Source: Chara braunii
Taxonomy: Eukaryota > Streptophyta > Charophyceae > Charales > Characeae
DNA: 38,171 nt
Assembly: GCA_003427395.1 (NCBI GenBank)
Contig: BFEA01000921.1
Span: 93,029 to 131,199, forward strand
Reading direction: 5' to 3'
Below, piece by piece: positions 20,880 through 30,200 of the stretch. How positions within the stretch are numbered: position 1 is the stretch's first letter; the number at the start of each line of letters is the position of its first letter. A program made the translations under genes and the position numbers. The notes beneath the pieces are model-generated. The model made no database searches. It was not told the DNA's origin and saw only the letters and a list, made by a program, of their open reading frames with translations.

Positions 20880-21426
20880 TAATTACAGTCTCTTAAAGAT
20901 GCATTAATGGCATCACCGTTAAAAATGCAGAGCCTCTACTGCACATTGACGACCTATTGGATAGGGTGCAGGGATGTAGCTACTTTACTAAGATATACTT
21001 AAAGCTCGTCTACATCGGATTGCCATTAGATTGGAGGATCAACACAAAACTGCTTACCAGACCTCGCAAACCAGATACAGTCTGTACGAGTGGTACATTC
21101 CAATATGATATTTCACGACTACTTCTATAAGTTTATCGACGTGTACCTCGACAAGCTCGACGACATTCTTATCTTTAGTAAGTTTGTTGAGGAGCATGCA
21201 CAACACGTTGACCTTGTGCTTGGACTTCTACAACAGCAAAAGTATAAGATTAACTTGGAGAAATACGGATTCATTTGCACCAAGATTTTATACTTTGGTC
21301 ATGAGGTATCCACGGACGGTCTTAGGCTGGAAGATGCGAAGGTGGCTAGTATTCGATATTGGCCACGACCTTAATCAGTGACGGATTAGGTCCTTCTTGG
21401 GATCATTGGCTACTACCGCAACAGTT
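20880..21426 (+). pseudogene. gypsy-3 reverse transcriptase fragment
   Basis: In shifting frames the family blocks ITVKN-PLLHIDDLLDRVQG, YFTKIYLKL (catalytic Asp of TKIDL changed to Tyr), FIDVYLDKLDDILIFSK and EEHAQHVDLVLGLLQQQKY are readable, then KVASIRYWPRP. The catalytic YLDD box carries a 9-bp insertion that looks like a local duplication of CTCGAC, giving Y-L-D-K-L-D-D. Stops follow at 21372 and 21387. This element is the oldest of the three by number of frameshifts. Confidence 0.75.
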
Positions 21427-22856
21427 ACTTTGTAATGAATCATAGTACATGGAGGTTTGCAAGAGTCAGAGTCGCGGCGGGCCTCTGTCGGGTTGAAAAG
21501 CATGACTGCAATCTGCGTAGCACGCCGAACGTGTTCGCGCCCCTTCACGTTCGGGCGAACGTGTTGGCGCGTTCGCACGAACAGTTTGCGAACATAATTT
21601 TTTTTCTGTAAAAAAAAAAAAACAAAAAACTATTTTTTCGGTTTTTTATTTTTACCTCATGATTGTCCACGAATTTAAACATGACTCCAAAGCAAAAGTT
21701 GCTTGTATTCTTATTTTACATAACATATATTTTCTTTTAGATTGTTTTGAGATTGTTTTTTTTATTATAAATCTTTATTATGTTCGCGTTCAGAGGGTTT
21801 TGGGCGCTTGTCCGCGTTCGGGAACATGTTCACGTTCGCCTCTGAACGCGAACACGGTGCTACGTAGACTGCAATCAATAAATTTCTCTTCGTAGATCAT
21901 CTCCAGTATGACCTGCATAGCGTTTTGGACAATTTTGAAGATAAAGAAACCTCTTACAATGTCGGTCGTTTTATCCGGTCGCTTTATCCGGCGCGAAGTG
22001 CCCTTGAAGAATATGCAAAAAAAAACAAACAATCCATAGCAATATTAGACATCGTTCGCTAAATTTTGTTGTTAATAAGATTGTAAATCAGTAGTTCCAG
22101 TTTGAAACAAAATCAATAAAATAGCTAAAAGCATGAAAACAGATCTGAGTAAAGTATATAAGAAAAACAAATATGTTGCTCTTTTTCTTTATATAGAACC
22201 CCATACCCCTATAATAGTAAACATAGGGATTAAAACACTTTAAAAAAGATCTAGCATGCAAAACACAACAATTATGCAAGCTTCCAGTTTGTTCAATGGT
22301 CGTAATTCACTTAGAGCAGATCAATGCAAAACACAAAAACAAATAAACAATAGTATAAAAAAAAAACTCGAAGACTGTGATTACTGTTGAAACATATTTA
22401 CAAATGTCTGATAATTCAGGTGCAAAAATCACAGGTTCAAATCCTACATTCTAGAAATTAGGCCATAATAAAAAAAAACAGAGTTTTATTGTGAGTCAGA
22501 ATGAACGCTAGCGATACGCTTAAGACACACACGTCGAACGTTGTTTTCTCAGTTGAAAACAACTTGAATGTGGCGAATGAGTGTATTTAGTTATTGTAAT
22601 CTTGCCTCTACTCGATAGTTTAGTAGTAGGCGTGTTTGGTCGCTTTCTTGGTTCACGAGGGGNTGCCTTGGTAACAACCACTTGTGTTTCAATTTCTTCA
22701 GGTATGTGTTTCATAGCTTTTTACGAGGTTACAGTGGAGTCAGTACTTGTTATATCATATTCGCATTATGGATTTTGTTAGAAATGTTTGATGTTTCTTG
22801 GGGTTTTCTGTTTGATACTCTAACTGTGGTTATGTTAATTGTGGTCACTTTTGTAA
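21427..22856. mobile_element. ~1.4 kb insertion into gypsy-3, unclassified
   Basis: Gypsy-3 coding stops after the G-Y-Y-R-N-S-Y residues of the RT-RNase H connection and resumes after 22857 with the next residues of the same region. The break is bounded by ACTTTGTAA (21427-21435) and ACTTTTGTAA (22847-22856), a candidate imperfect target duplication. The insert is AT-rich with no clear gene; a complete 353-bp element (21514-21866) is nested in it. A single N occurs at 22663. Terminal repeats were not found. Confidence 0.5.
21514..21866. mobile_element. Foldback-type element with core in reverse (copy 3)
   Basis: The ends are TGCGTAGCAC and the complement of TACGTAGCAC. The flanks are GACTGCAATC on both sides (21504-21513 and 21867-21876), i.e. 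an 8-10 bp duplication depending on where the termini are set. Both ends carry many GAACGTG/CGTTCG words, as at 1-190. The core is on the minus strand at about 21670-21726 (complement TATGTTATGTAAAATAAG, then GCAACTTTTGCTTTGGAGTCATG). Confidence 0.65.
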
Positions 22857-23101
22857 GTAGTTTAGTTGCCGCCTCCTTGACGGACCTAGCACGCCTTGAC
22901 ACTCCATGGGAATGGAATGATGATGGCGAGGGAGCCTTCAAGCGATTGAAGCATGCTCTCATGCATCATGAGGTCCTTATGCTCCCTGATCTTGAGAAGT
23001 CATTCGTTGTTGTCACTAACGCAAGTCAATATGGCGTTGGCGCAGTACTGGCTCAGTAGGATGGGAAAAAGTTGAGATCGTTCAATTACATGAGCAAAAA
23101 T
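22857..23101 (+). pseudogene. gypsy-3 connection and RNase H fragment a
   Basis: It reads [33 protein letters not shown] and [18 protein letters not shown], then TAG at 23057. The RNase H T-D-A-S motif is T-N-A-S here, so the catalytic Asp is again Asn. It ends at the insertion that duplicates ATGCCATC. Confidence 0.8.
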
Positions 23102-23109
23102 ATGCCATC

Positions 23110-23622
23110 TATGAATCCCCCTCGGCGGCGGCCATCCGCGGACAAGTCCGCGGTCCCGCGGATGTGTCCACGGTCCTCGGCCATGAAAAAAAAAAAAAAA
23201 AAAAAAAAAGAATTCAAACAATTATAAAAAAAAACAAATGTTATGCAGAAACATATACTGAACAACTTTTGCCTTGAGGTCATATCCAAAAAAGTTACTG
23301 AATTTAAAATAAAAAATCACATACGTTTCATGTTTTTTTTTTGGAAAAAAAAAACAAACAGCTTTTGCCTCAGGAAAATCAGTTTTTGAATTTTTAAAAT
23401 TCAAAGACGAAGTCAAAAAATAAAATAAAAAAATGCGCAACTTAGATCTCGAAAAGATCTACAACCCCATATTTTTTGTTTTTTTTTTTGATAATATTTT
23501 AAGGTCACAAAAAATTCCTGAAAGTCGCGGCCGCACTCAACCGCGGCCGGAGCCGCGGCGACCGTGATCACGTCCACCCTCCGAGCTTGACCCCGCGGAC
23601 GCGTCCGCAGGTGTTTCATAGG
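23110..23622. mobile_element. Foldback-type element with core (copy 4), 513 bp
   Basis: It is bounded by an exact 8-bp duplication ATGCCATC (23102-23109 and 23623-23630). The ends are TATGAATCCCC and the complement of CCTATGAAACACC, giving a short inverted repeat TATGAA. Subterminal words are TCCGCGGAC/GTCCGCGG and related CCGCGGCC. The core lies at 23238-23312 (ATGTTATGCAGAAACATA, ACTGAACAACTTTTGCC, AGGTCATATCC), and a second partial core CAGCTTTTGCCTCAGG lies near 23358-23375. Long A and T homopolymers flank the clusters. No transposase is seen. Confidence 0.7.
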
Positions 23623-23839
23623 ATGCCATCAAAGAAATTGGTGAAATCCAGCTATGTGAGGGAACTCTACGCCTTGTAAAAAACTCTTATTTATTGGAGG
23701 GATTATCTTCTCGGCAGATTCTTCCACTTGAAGACTGACCATCAGACGCTCAAGTGAATTAAGATGCAAGTTGTTCTCTCCTATGCACTGAAAAGTTGGA
23801 TTGAAGTCATTAACCAATATGATTGCAAGCTAGACTATG
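23623..23839 (+). pseudogene. gypsy-3 RNase H fragment b
   Basis: Across frame changes it reads SYVRELYAL, FHLKTDHQTLK and WIEVINQYDCKLDY, which are the second half of gypsy RNase H and continue directly from the part before the 23110-23622 insertion. A further element splits the last motif (K-L-D-Y) from the D-N-A-L-S motif at 24576. Confidence 0.75.
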
Positions 23840-24567
23840 CAGTGTTATTCCCCCATTCATGAACGGGGGTTCCAATGACCGGAGGCCGATCACCGGTCAC
23901 GATTTTCATAACCGGCTTTCAGACACAACCATAACGGGGAGCAGGGAGCTTTTTTTTTTTTTTTTTGTGATGTTTTTTTTTTTGTAGGAGGGGGGGGCTC
24001 ATTGGAGGTACCCGCCCATTTCTTCATTTATTTTTTTACAAATATACTAGGCTACCAGTCGAGCCGCTCGGGTCCCGGGTGGCCAGCCCATGTAAGGACC
24101 AATGATGGTCCCAGCAAAAAAAAACAAAAAAACTATGTTATGCAGAAAAATAAACTGAAAAAACTTTTGCCTTATGGTCACATCGAAATTCTTTACCAAA
24201 TTTAAAATAAATAAATAATATATATATAATTGTTTTTTTTACTTTTATTTTTTTATTTTTTTTTTGGCCCTGCCGGGCAAATGAAGTGGAAATGCCGGGC
24301 AAATGAAGGGCAAACGAAGGGCAATTTTTTTATATTTTTGTTTGTTGTATGACAGGTTGTTTCAATTTTTTTTAGTTTTTTTTTATGTCATTGCGTTGTG
24401 GGGCTTGTGACGACAGTGTCGGGGTGAGCCGTTGAAGGAGAAAAAAAAAAAAGCGCTGTCATGGTTTGGCTGGTCACCATGAATGACGGGTCACCGGTGT
24501 AGGATCTCATAACCGGTCAGTCATCCATTATTGACCGATCATCGTCACGCTCACAGGTATGACACTA
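23840..24567. mobile_element. hAT-like non-autonomous element with a nested element, 728 bp
   Basis: The ends are CAGTGTTATTCC (left) and the complement of TAGTGTCATACC (right). The flanks are AGACTATG (23832-23839) and AGGCTATG (24568-24575), 7 of 8 identical. Subterminal words AACCGG, ACCGGTCA and TGACCGGT recur at both ends. The interior contains another element start at 24047. The insertion interrupts gypsy-3 RNase H between K-L-D-Y and the following residues. Confidence 0.7.
24047..24320 (+). mobile_element. Nested element with core (copy 5), right end lost
   Basis: It begins CTAGGCTACCAG, identical to the left terminus of the 20478-20757 element, followed by CTCGGGTCCCGGG. The core at 24135-24208 reads ATGTTATGCAGAAAAATAAACTG, CTTTTGCCTTATGGTCACATCG and TTTACCAAATTTAAAATAAA. 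The right side has GCCGGGCAAATGAAG and GGGCAAACGAAG repeats but no complement of the left terminus, so it is truncated or rearranged. Confidence 0.6.
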
Positions 24568-24575
24568 AGGCTATG

Positions 24576-25640
24576 TAAACGAAGAGTACAACAAGGTCGA
24601 CAATGCACTCTCGTGAGGGTCAGATTACCTAGTTGAGCTGATTACCGAGTTTGGTTTATCTGACGAGCTAGCTCGATCGATGGTGGACACCTACAAGGAA
24701 GACCCTGTGATGATGGACATTATACACAAGCTCGAGATAAGACAACATCTGACGAGTTTGTGATGGTGGATGGGTTACTCTTCCTTGAGAAGGCCACGTT
24801 CAAAAGATTGTGTGTACTATCTAAAAAGTTTTTGCGTAGTTTTTTTTTTTTTTTTTTTTTTTTTTTTATCAGAACAACCGGAGGTGGTGATACGGGTGCT
24901 TATTAAGAGTAGACAACAACATGTTGACTTGTTTATGCAGACAACTGAGCGTACTTTGTTTCTAGGAGAATGTCATGGTGCAACGAGACATTTTGGGTAC
25001 ATGAAGACTAACGCTCACCTGGTACAATGTTTTTGGTGGTCGTCTATTCTTGAAGATGTACAAACTTGTCAAGTCTGTCAACGGGAAAAGCCGAAAACTC
25101 AAGCACCGCTTGGGTTAATCGAGCCATTGCCTATTCCTGCTGGTTCGCGACAGAGCGTCTCCATGGACTTCATGGACACCCTCGAGACCAGCAAGAGTGG
25201 CAAGAGACATATCTTGGTTATAGTAGACCGGTTCACCAAGTACGTCATGGACACCCTGTTGTCATGCCTGAAATTGCAATGAATGAGTACGTCATCAAGT
25301 TATTCATGGATAACTGGGAGGCAGCGAGATTTCAGACTGCCCAAGTCAATAGTGAGTGATAGAGATGTCGGATTCACAAGTGACATGTGGCCACATGGAC
25401 GTTGACGACATATTGGAACATTGAGATCTGCCTGTTCCTAAGCCTGTTGACAGAGGGAGACTGCCAAAACCTACAAGAGAGTACTGGGGCATCATACGGA
25501 TCTGAAGGAAGACAGTTGGTTTACGAAAGAAGAGTTGGTCAAGACAACACCTCAAGTTGTTCCAAAGTATGAACGGAAGTTGTAGGGGAAAGCACCTGTG
25601 TAGAAGCATCTCAACAGGCTTTTGAAGCTAAGAAGGATGG
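24576..25640 (+). pseudogene. gypsy-3 RNase H end and integrase
   Basis: After the insertion the frame reads EEYNKVDNALS, then a linker and FVMVDGLLFLEKATFK. The integrase zinc-binding region follows (ECHGATRHFGYMKT and TCQVCQREK), and the first part of the core LPIPAGSRQSVSMDFMDTL and ILVIVDRFTKY. The later core is hard to follow; fragments of the C-terminal region (VPKPVDRGRLPKPTREYW and KEELVKTTPQVVPKYERKL) appear near 25430-25580. A 28-base T run at 24840-24867 is inserted in the zinc-binding region. The coding trace ends at the R repeat (about 25640). Confidence 0.75.
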
Positions 25641-26059
25641 AGTGAGAGGAATGAGCCCTCGTTTTGGGCTTTCGGTCGTGGTCTCCCACAGCCCAAGGGG
25701 CTCCCATACTGCCTCGCGCCCATCCTAAGTAAGGGGGCCTACATTTGGGAAACGAGGCCTATTTTTGCCACTTCTGCATTCAATTTGGGTGGGGCTAGAT
25801 AGTTACCACGAGCCGGTTGGTTACAGGGCCCTGTCTGTGTGAGCACAACATGCAGCCAGGTAGCCAGAGGCTGGGCTCACTTTCCGTAAAGGAAAGTGTG
25901 TGTCCAGCCAGAGGCATATTCTGGCACTGTGCAAGCAGGTGGCCACGCTGCTGCACTGGGCGTTGGTGTTGTTGTCCGACACTAGGCAGATAGCGCACGC
26001 AAGCGCTGGTGGTGAGTGGGGACTGCAGTGGCAGTGGTAGTGGGCGCGCGCGGCCATAG
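25640..26059 (-). repeat. R-D: 3' part of an R repeat, split by L2
   Basis: Read on the minus strand it aligns with the second half of R-B: CCGGCTATGGCCGC at the start, CCTTTACGGAAAGTGAGC, and a GAGGGCTCATTCCTC end. It directly continues R-E across the L2 insertion. No gene is seen. Confidence 0.6.
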
Positions 26060-26063
26060 CCGG

Positions 26064-26553
26064 TGTCGCAGTTTTTTTTCAGTCGAGCCCCTTCAGGCGA
26101 CAGGAATGCCAACAAACTGTCACGCAGGGTTTTGTGTGCTTTTGCAATAAATAAAATAAATTGATTAAAGCAAATCCCTTCCTGTTGTGTGTGTACGGCT
26201 TCGAGCGAGACCCTTCAATTGCGGTCTTCGCCGGTCCCCGGTCTTAGGAATCTTTTATTTTGATTCGGAACAACAGAGAATCATGCAAATAATAATCATA
26301 AAATTGTGGTGTATTCAGTATGCATCAATTTTGCCAATTTTCTAGTTTTGAGAACTGTGACATAATCATCAGAGAGTACAATCATCAAGCAAGGCAATGC
26401 GAAGAAGCAAGACTGATTAACTTGAGCAAGGACAACATTGAGTGAGGGAAGAATGAGAACTCATAATAGTCTCAGAAAGTACACATGTAGAGAGCATGGC
26501 CGGCACCGATCAAGAGTCCTCACTCATCCCTCTGAAACCTCTCATTCCATTTT
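26064..26553 (-). other. L2 3' noncoding end
   Basis: It is homologous to 11402-12239 of L1 but has a single copy of the block that is tandemly doubled there. A TTTATTTTATTTATTGCAA stretch, CCTGCGTGACAG and a terminal CGACTG plus A-run plus CTGCGACA are shared. No gene is seen. Confidence 0.6.
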
Positions 26554-27210
26554 TCATTTTGTTGTCCGTCTGTTGTGCTTTCGGCTATGTCTCTGTATTC
26601 TTTGAGGATGTGGCCTTGGGATATAGAGCCACCTGAAGCCTGCTAGTTCCGAGCATTTCCATCCAAGTCCCATGATACGGAAATCAACCATGGCACAAAA
26701 CTCCTCCCATAGTGTAGGAAGATACGACTGAGAAAAGATCCCTCGTCTGAGATGCGGGAACTCGGAAGGCTCAGTCACTGACTCGTAGTCGATTGCTACA
26801 GGTGAAATGTACCTCTTTGCCAGATCCACCAGGTCACCCCAATAAGACTCATCGATGAGTAGAAAAGGGATTGGCGGCTTGGGATAGTCAATATAGAGCT
26901 TGGGCCCAAAGCTGTGAATCAGTTTGGCACCACTCTCATCAAGCTCACGTTCTCTCTGCTCGAGATAGCTGGCTGCCGAAATCCAGACCGAGTCGAAATG
27001 CTCATTGGTCTCTTTGCCTTTCTTCACATAAAGTCTCAAGTCATGGATGACACCTCCAACAAAACTGGCGAGGACAACAAAGATTGACAGATATCCCTGT
27101 CTGAAACAAACTGCACTGGCATACTGGTATTGGATTGCATCTTTAAGTGCGATATGATTGAGGCTGGCAAGAACCGATCCACTGACTGGAAAGGATTGTA
27201 TTGTACTCAT
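26554..27210 (-). CDS. ORF-C of L2, 218 aa, unknown function
   Basis: This is an intact open frame; ATG at 27208-27210 is chosen because L1 begins at the same MSTIQSF. I recognise no family. Visible features are a hydrophobic stretch (YLSIFVVLASFVGGVIHDL, residues ~39-57) that could be a membrane or buried helix, a basic KKGKET turn, an acidic helix (LEQRERELDES), a proline-rich DYPKPPIPF, a conserved TEPSEFPHLRRGIFSQ block, and a basic tail (RIQRHSRKHNRRTTK). Identity to the broken L1 copy is about two thirds in the first 118 residues, concentrated in these blocks. It lies near the 3' end of L2, followed by noncoding sequence. It could be an element-encoded accessory protein; whether it is nucleic-acid binding is only suggested by the basic tail. 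Confidence 0.6.
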   Translation of the reverse strand: MSTIQSFPVSGSVLASLNHIALKDAIQYQYASAVCFRQGYLSIFVVLASFVGGVIHDLRLYVKKGKETNEHFDSVWISAASYLEQRERELDESGAKLIHSFGPKLYIDYPKPPIPFLLIDESYWGDLVDLAKRYISPVAIDYESVTEPSEFPHLRRGIFSQSYLPTLWEEFCAMVDFRIMGLGWKCSELAGFRWLYIPRPHPQRIQRHSRKHNRRTTK

Positions 27211-30200
27211 GTGGGAAAAGGTGGGTGTTGAAATTGACTTGGTGTCTTTGAGCAAAAGACACTACCCGACTAATACTGACTTCTGGTGTAAATAGTATTA
27301 ATGATAATGATCGGGCAAAGACCGGCTCTAACTGTAGGCTTCAAACCACTTTGACAACTGAATGATGATTGACCGTTAACTGAATACTGGTTGAGTGTGG
27401 CTGCTTGAGTGTTACAGGAGTAACTGAGTGCAAGATGTCAATTGCCTTTTGACTGAGAATTTTCTGATAGCTTAGAAGGCTAGGTATTATCAAACTGGAA
27501 AGGTCTCTGGACTTTGATTATATAACAGGGGAAAGCTGCAAAAGAGCGGATTACTGATGAACTTTAGTTTGCCCAGGCATGGATGATAGACTCAGGCAGA
27601 GGGTTCCGACATTCCTACGCCTGCACAATCTCCGCTTTGGCCTGCTCCACTGTCTCAAGCATAGAGCTTGTGCAGCTTCCCGTCATGTCCATAAAAATAG
27701 ATTACGTACGCAATATATTTGCTCTCTACTGCTGTTCCGACTGCAAATTCCCTCTGAGTTAGTCTGTGTTTTTTCATGTCTTTGCACGCCTCCTCTTCCT
27801 ATTTTTCTCTCTTATCCCTGTCCGACCTGCTTTTCACCACCAAAACCTCCCTCTCTTTCATGATTCCCTTCACACTCGAATTAGACGATAAGCTCCGTGT
27901 TTAGGGTAGATAGCCGCTCCCAGGCCTGGAGTAGTTGAGTGTTCCGCACGGAATTACTCACCGGAGATAGCCGAGTCACACCTCCAAAGGCAAGCACTAG
28001 CGCAGTTCTCGTAAAAAGAGAACCACGGCGGGTGTGATGGGAATCCAGCACTCACGAGGTGACCTCATGGGCTCCTCGAATCAGTTGGCCATCGTCTGTC
28101 TTAGTGCATCAGGCACTTCACTGATCACTCCCAGTCATACATTATAACGTTTGATCTGCTGACCTTAGTACCAGCTACTTACACGGAACGAACTTTGCTA
28201 CTAGGCACAGACACTGTTTCACGTAATATGCAGGTAGGCCCAGACAACAAGCCTTACTAGAGCACAGGGCAACCTTTATCTGATCACGCTGATTAGTGTC
28301 TGGCGCAGCAAGCCTGAGTACAAATGCGGGTAAGCCCAGCTTGTAAACTGCACAAATGTCTTGATGCACGGAGACGAACCTAGCCAGATGTTTGGCTAGA
28401 CAAAACTGTCAGGTTCGAGTAAGTAATCAATGACGAATAGACAAGTGAGCGGAAACGACCGATGTCAGAAGGGGTTTTGGGCCAGACCAAATCAACAACC
28501 CCTTCTCCCTGCAGCTTACCCCTCGGACTTAGCAATCACAGAAGTCAATCTTATTGGTATATCTCTTAACAGTCGAAGTGGCGGACTAAAGTAGTACTCT
28601 AATCGTTATCCCACTGATCTGAGTAGATAATACCAACCAATTTTCCGATCATCAGATAAACTCGATACCAGTATCGCAAGGCGCTACCCTTGTTACATCT
28701 CGGGTTCTACATTGCACTATTTACAATTCTTTCCTTTACAGCCTCCAATCAGACAGGGCGCACAGGTACTAAAATTCCATACCCAACAGAACAAGGAAAG
28801 GGAGTCCTCATGTGGAGTCAAGTCTTGAATGTACTAAGGATTATAGCATACGAGATTGACCAAGTAGCCTACCGTAGGGCTCTTCTCTCTGTCCTACGAT
28901 GACAATGACTCCGTGGTTAGGTGACGTTTCATCCAGTACATATGACTATACTCCAACCATGAGGCGAAGCGGGTGGCAACTGTCCATCATTGCTCACTCA
29001 ACAATTTTACAGCGGAGCTATTTGGAATGATCTCAACCCTCAATACTACTGGAAAGTGCTTTACCCAGGAGCCTTTCGAAGTCAAGCTCACTGCCGGGCT
29101 ACCATAGCCAAGTTTTTCCTAGCATCACTCTGATGTAGCGCGCTCTATAGTTTACTCACGCACATCTAACCCACAAAAGTGTATTTTTGGTCACTTGCCG
29201 TTTGATTATTACCCATGTACATTTATCCATGATTAGACTCTTAGCGACAACAGACCCTGAAGAAGGGATAGCAGATCCAGATCAAGTAAATACTTGGCAG
29301 GCAAGTGAACAATTCTCCTCACAGGCAGGGCCTCTAGAACCCCTCTGTTATGGCCACAATCACCTATAGGCTTCTCCGGCGCATTATGCTCAGATAAGAA
29401 TTACCCCCACTACTTATGCCGCGTGGGGAATCTCTGAACACGATCCCCATTGATGAACATGAAAAGAGTATCGTCGAACATGGTTTGAAAGCCACAGGAA
29501 AGTGTTCACGAATGGTACAAACTATAACACTTTTGGATGTTGCGCCACCAGTCATTTGTCTTAGAGCAATCCACAGACAGTTTGTGAGATAACGTGTTCC
29601 TTGGTGTTACCCCCGATCATAGGCAAGCGCAGGTAGTAACTGCGCTTACTAATAATAGTTCTCATTTCCGGATGCCATGCTAAGCGCGGCCGCCGCAGTC
29701 AACATTCCCAATAATGAAAAGCTTATCGCCCCAGACAGGTCCTGCTAAGGCCGTGTGTGATTACGACCAGTAATGGACTCATCTCATTTACTGTACAGAG
29801 TGACTCCGACTTCTCTGAAAATTCGAAGCCACTATGCATGGTAAATGAGGACGCCGTTAACTGGCCAAACTGCAGACCCGCAGGTTGGAAGATCTGGCAC
29901 TTAACTTGCTCAACCTAGAGTGACTCGCACAGGGAGGGAGGAAAATAGCGGATGCCCTCTAGCTGTTTTCACTTCCCCCTTGACTCACATCAGAAGGTTA
30001 AGGGAGATAATGCTAGTAGTGCAACTTAGTCTCCTTCCAGGAGAAACTTTGCCAGCAAGTAGACAACCCTTTTCAGGACTCTTTGATTTCTACCCATTGA
30101 ACTGTATGTCGGGGTTTCAGGGAGTGATTGGGTAGTGTCTGTGTACCTTTTCGAGGCTTATTGCTCTGTAGCCCCATAGATAGATCGCCTCTGATTGGTA

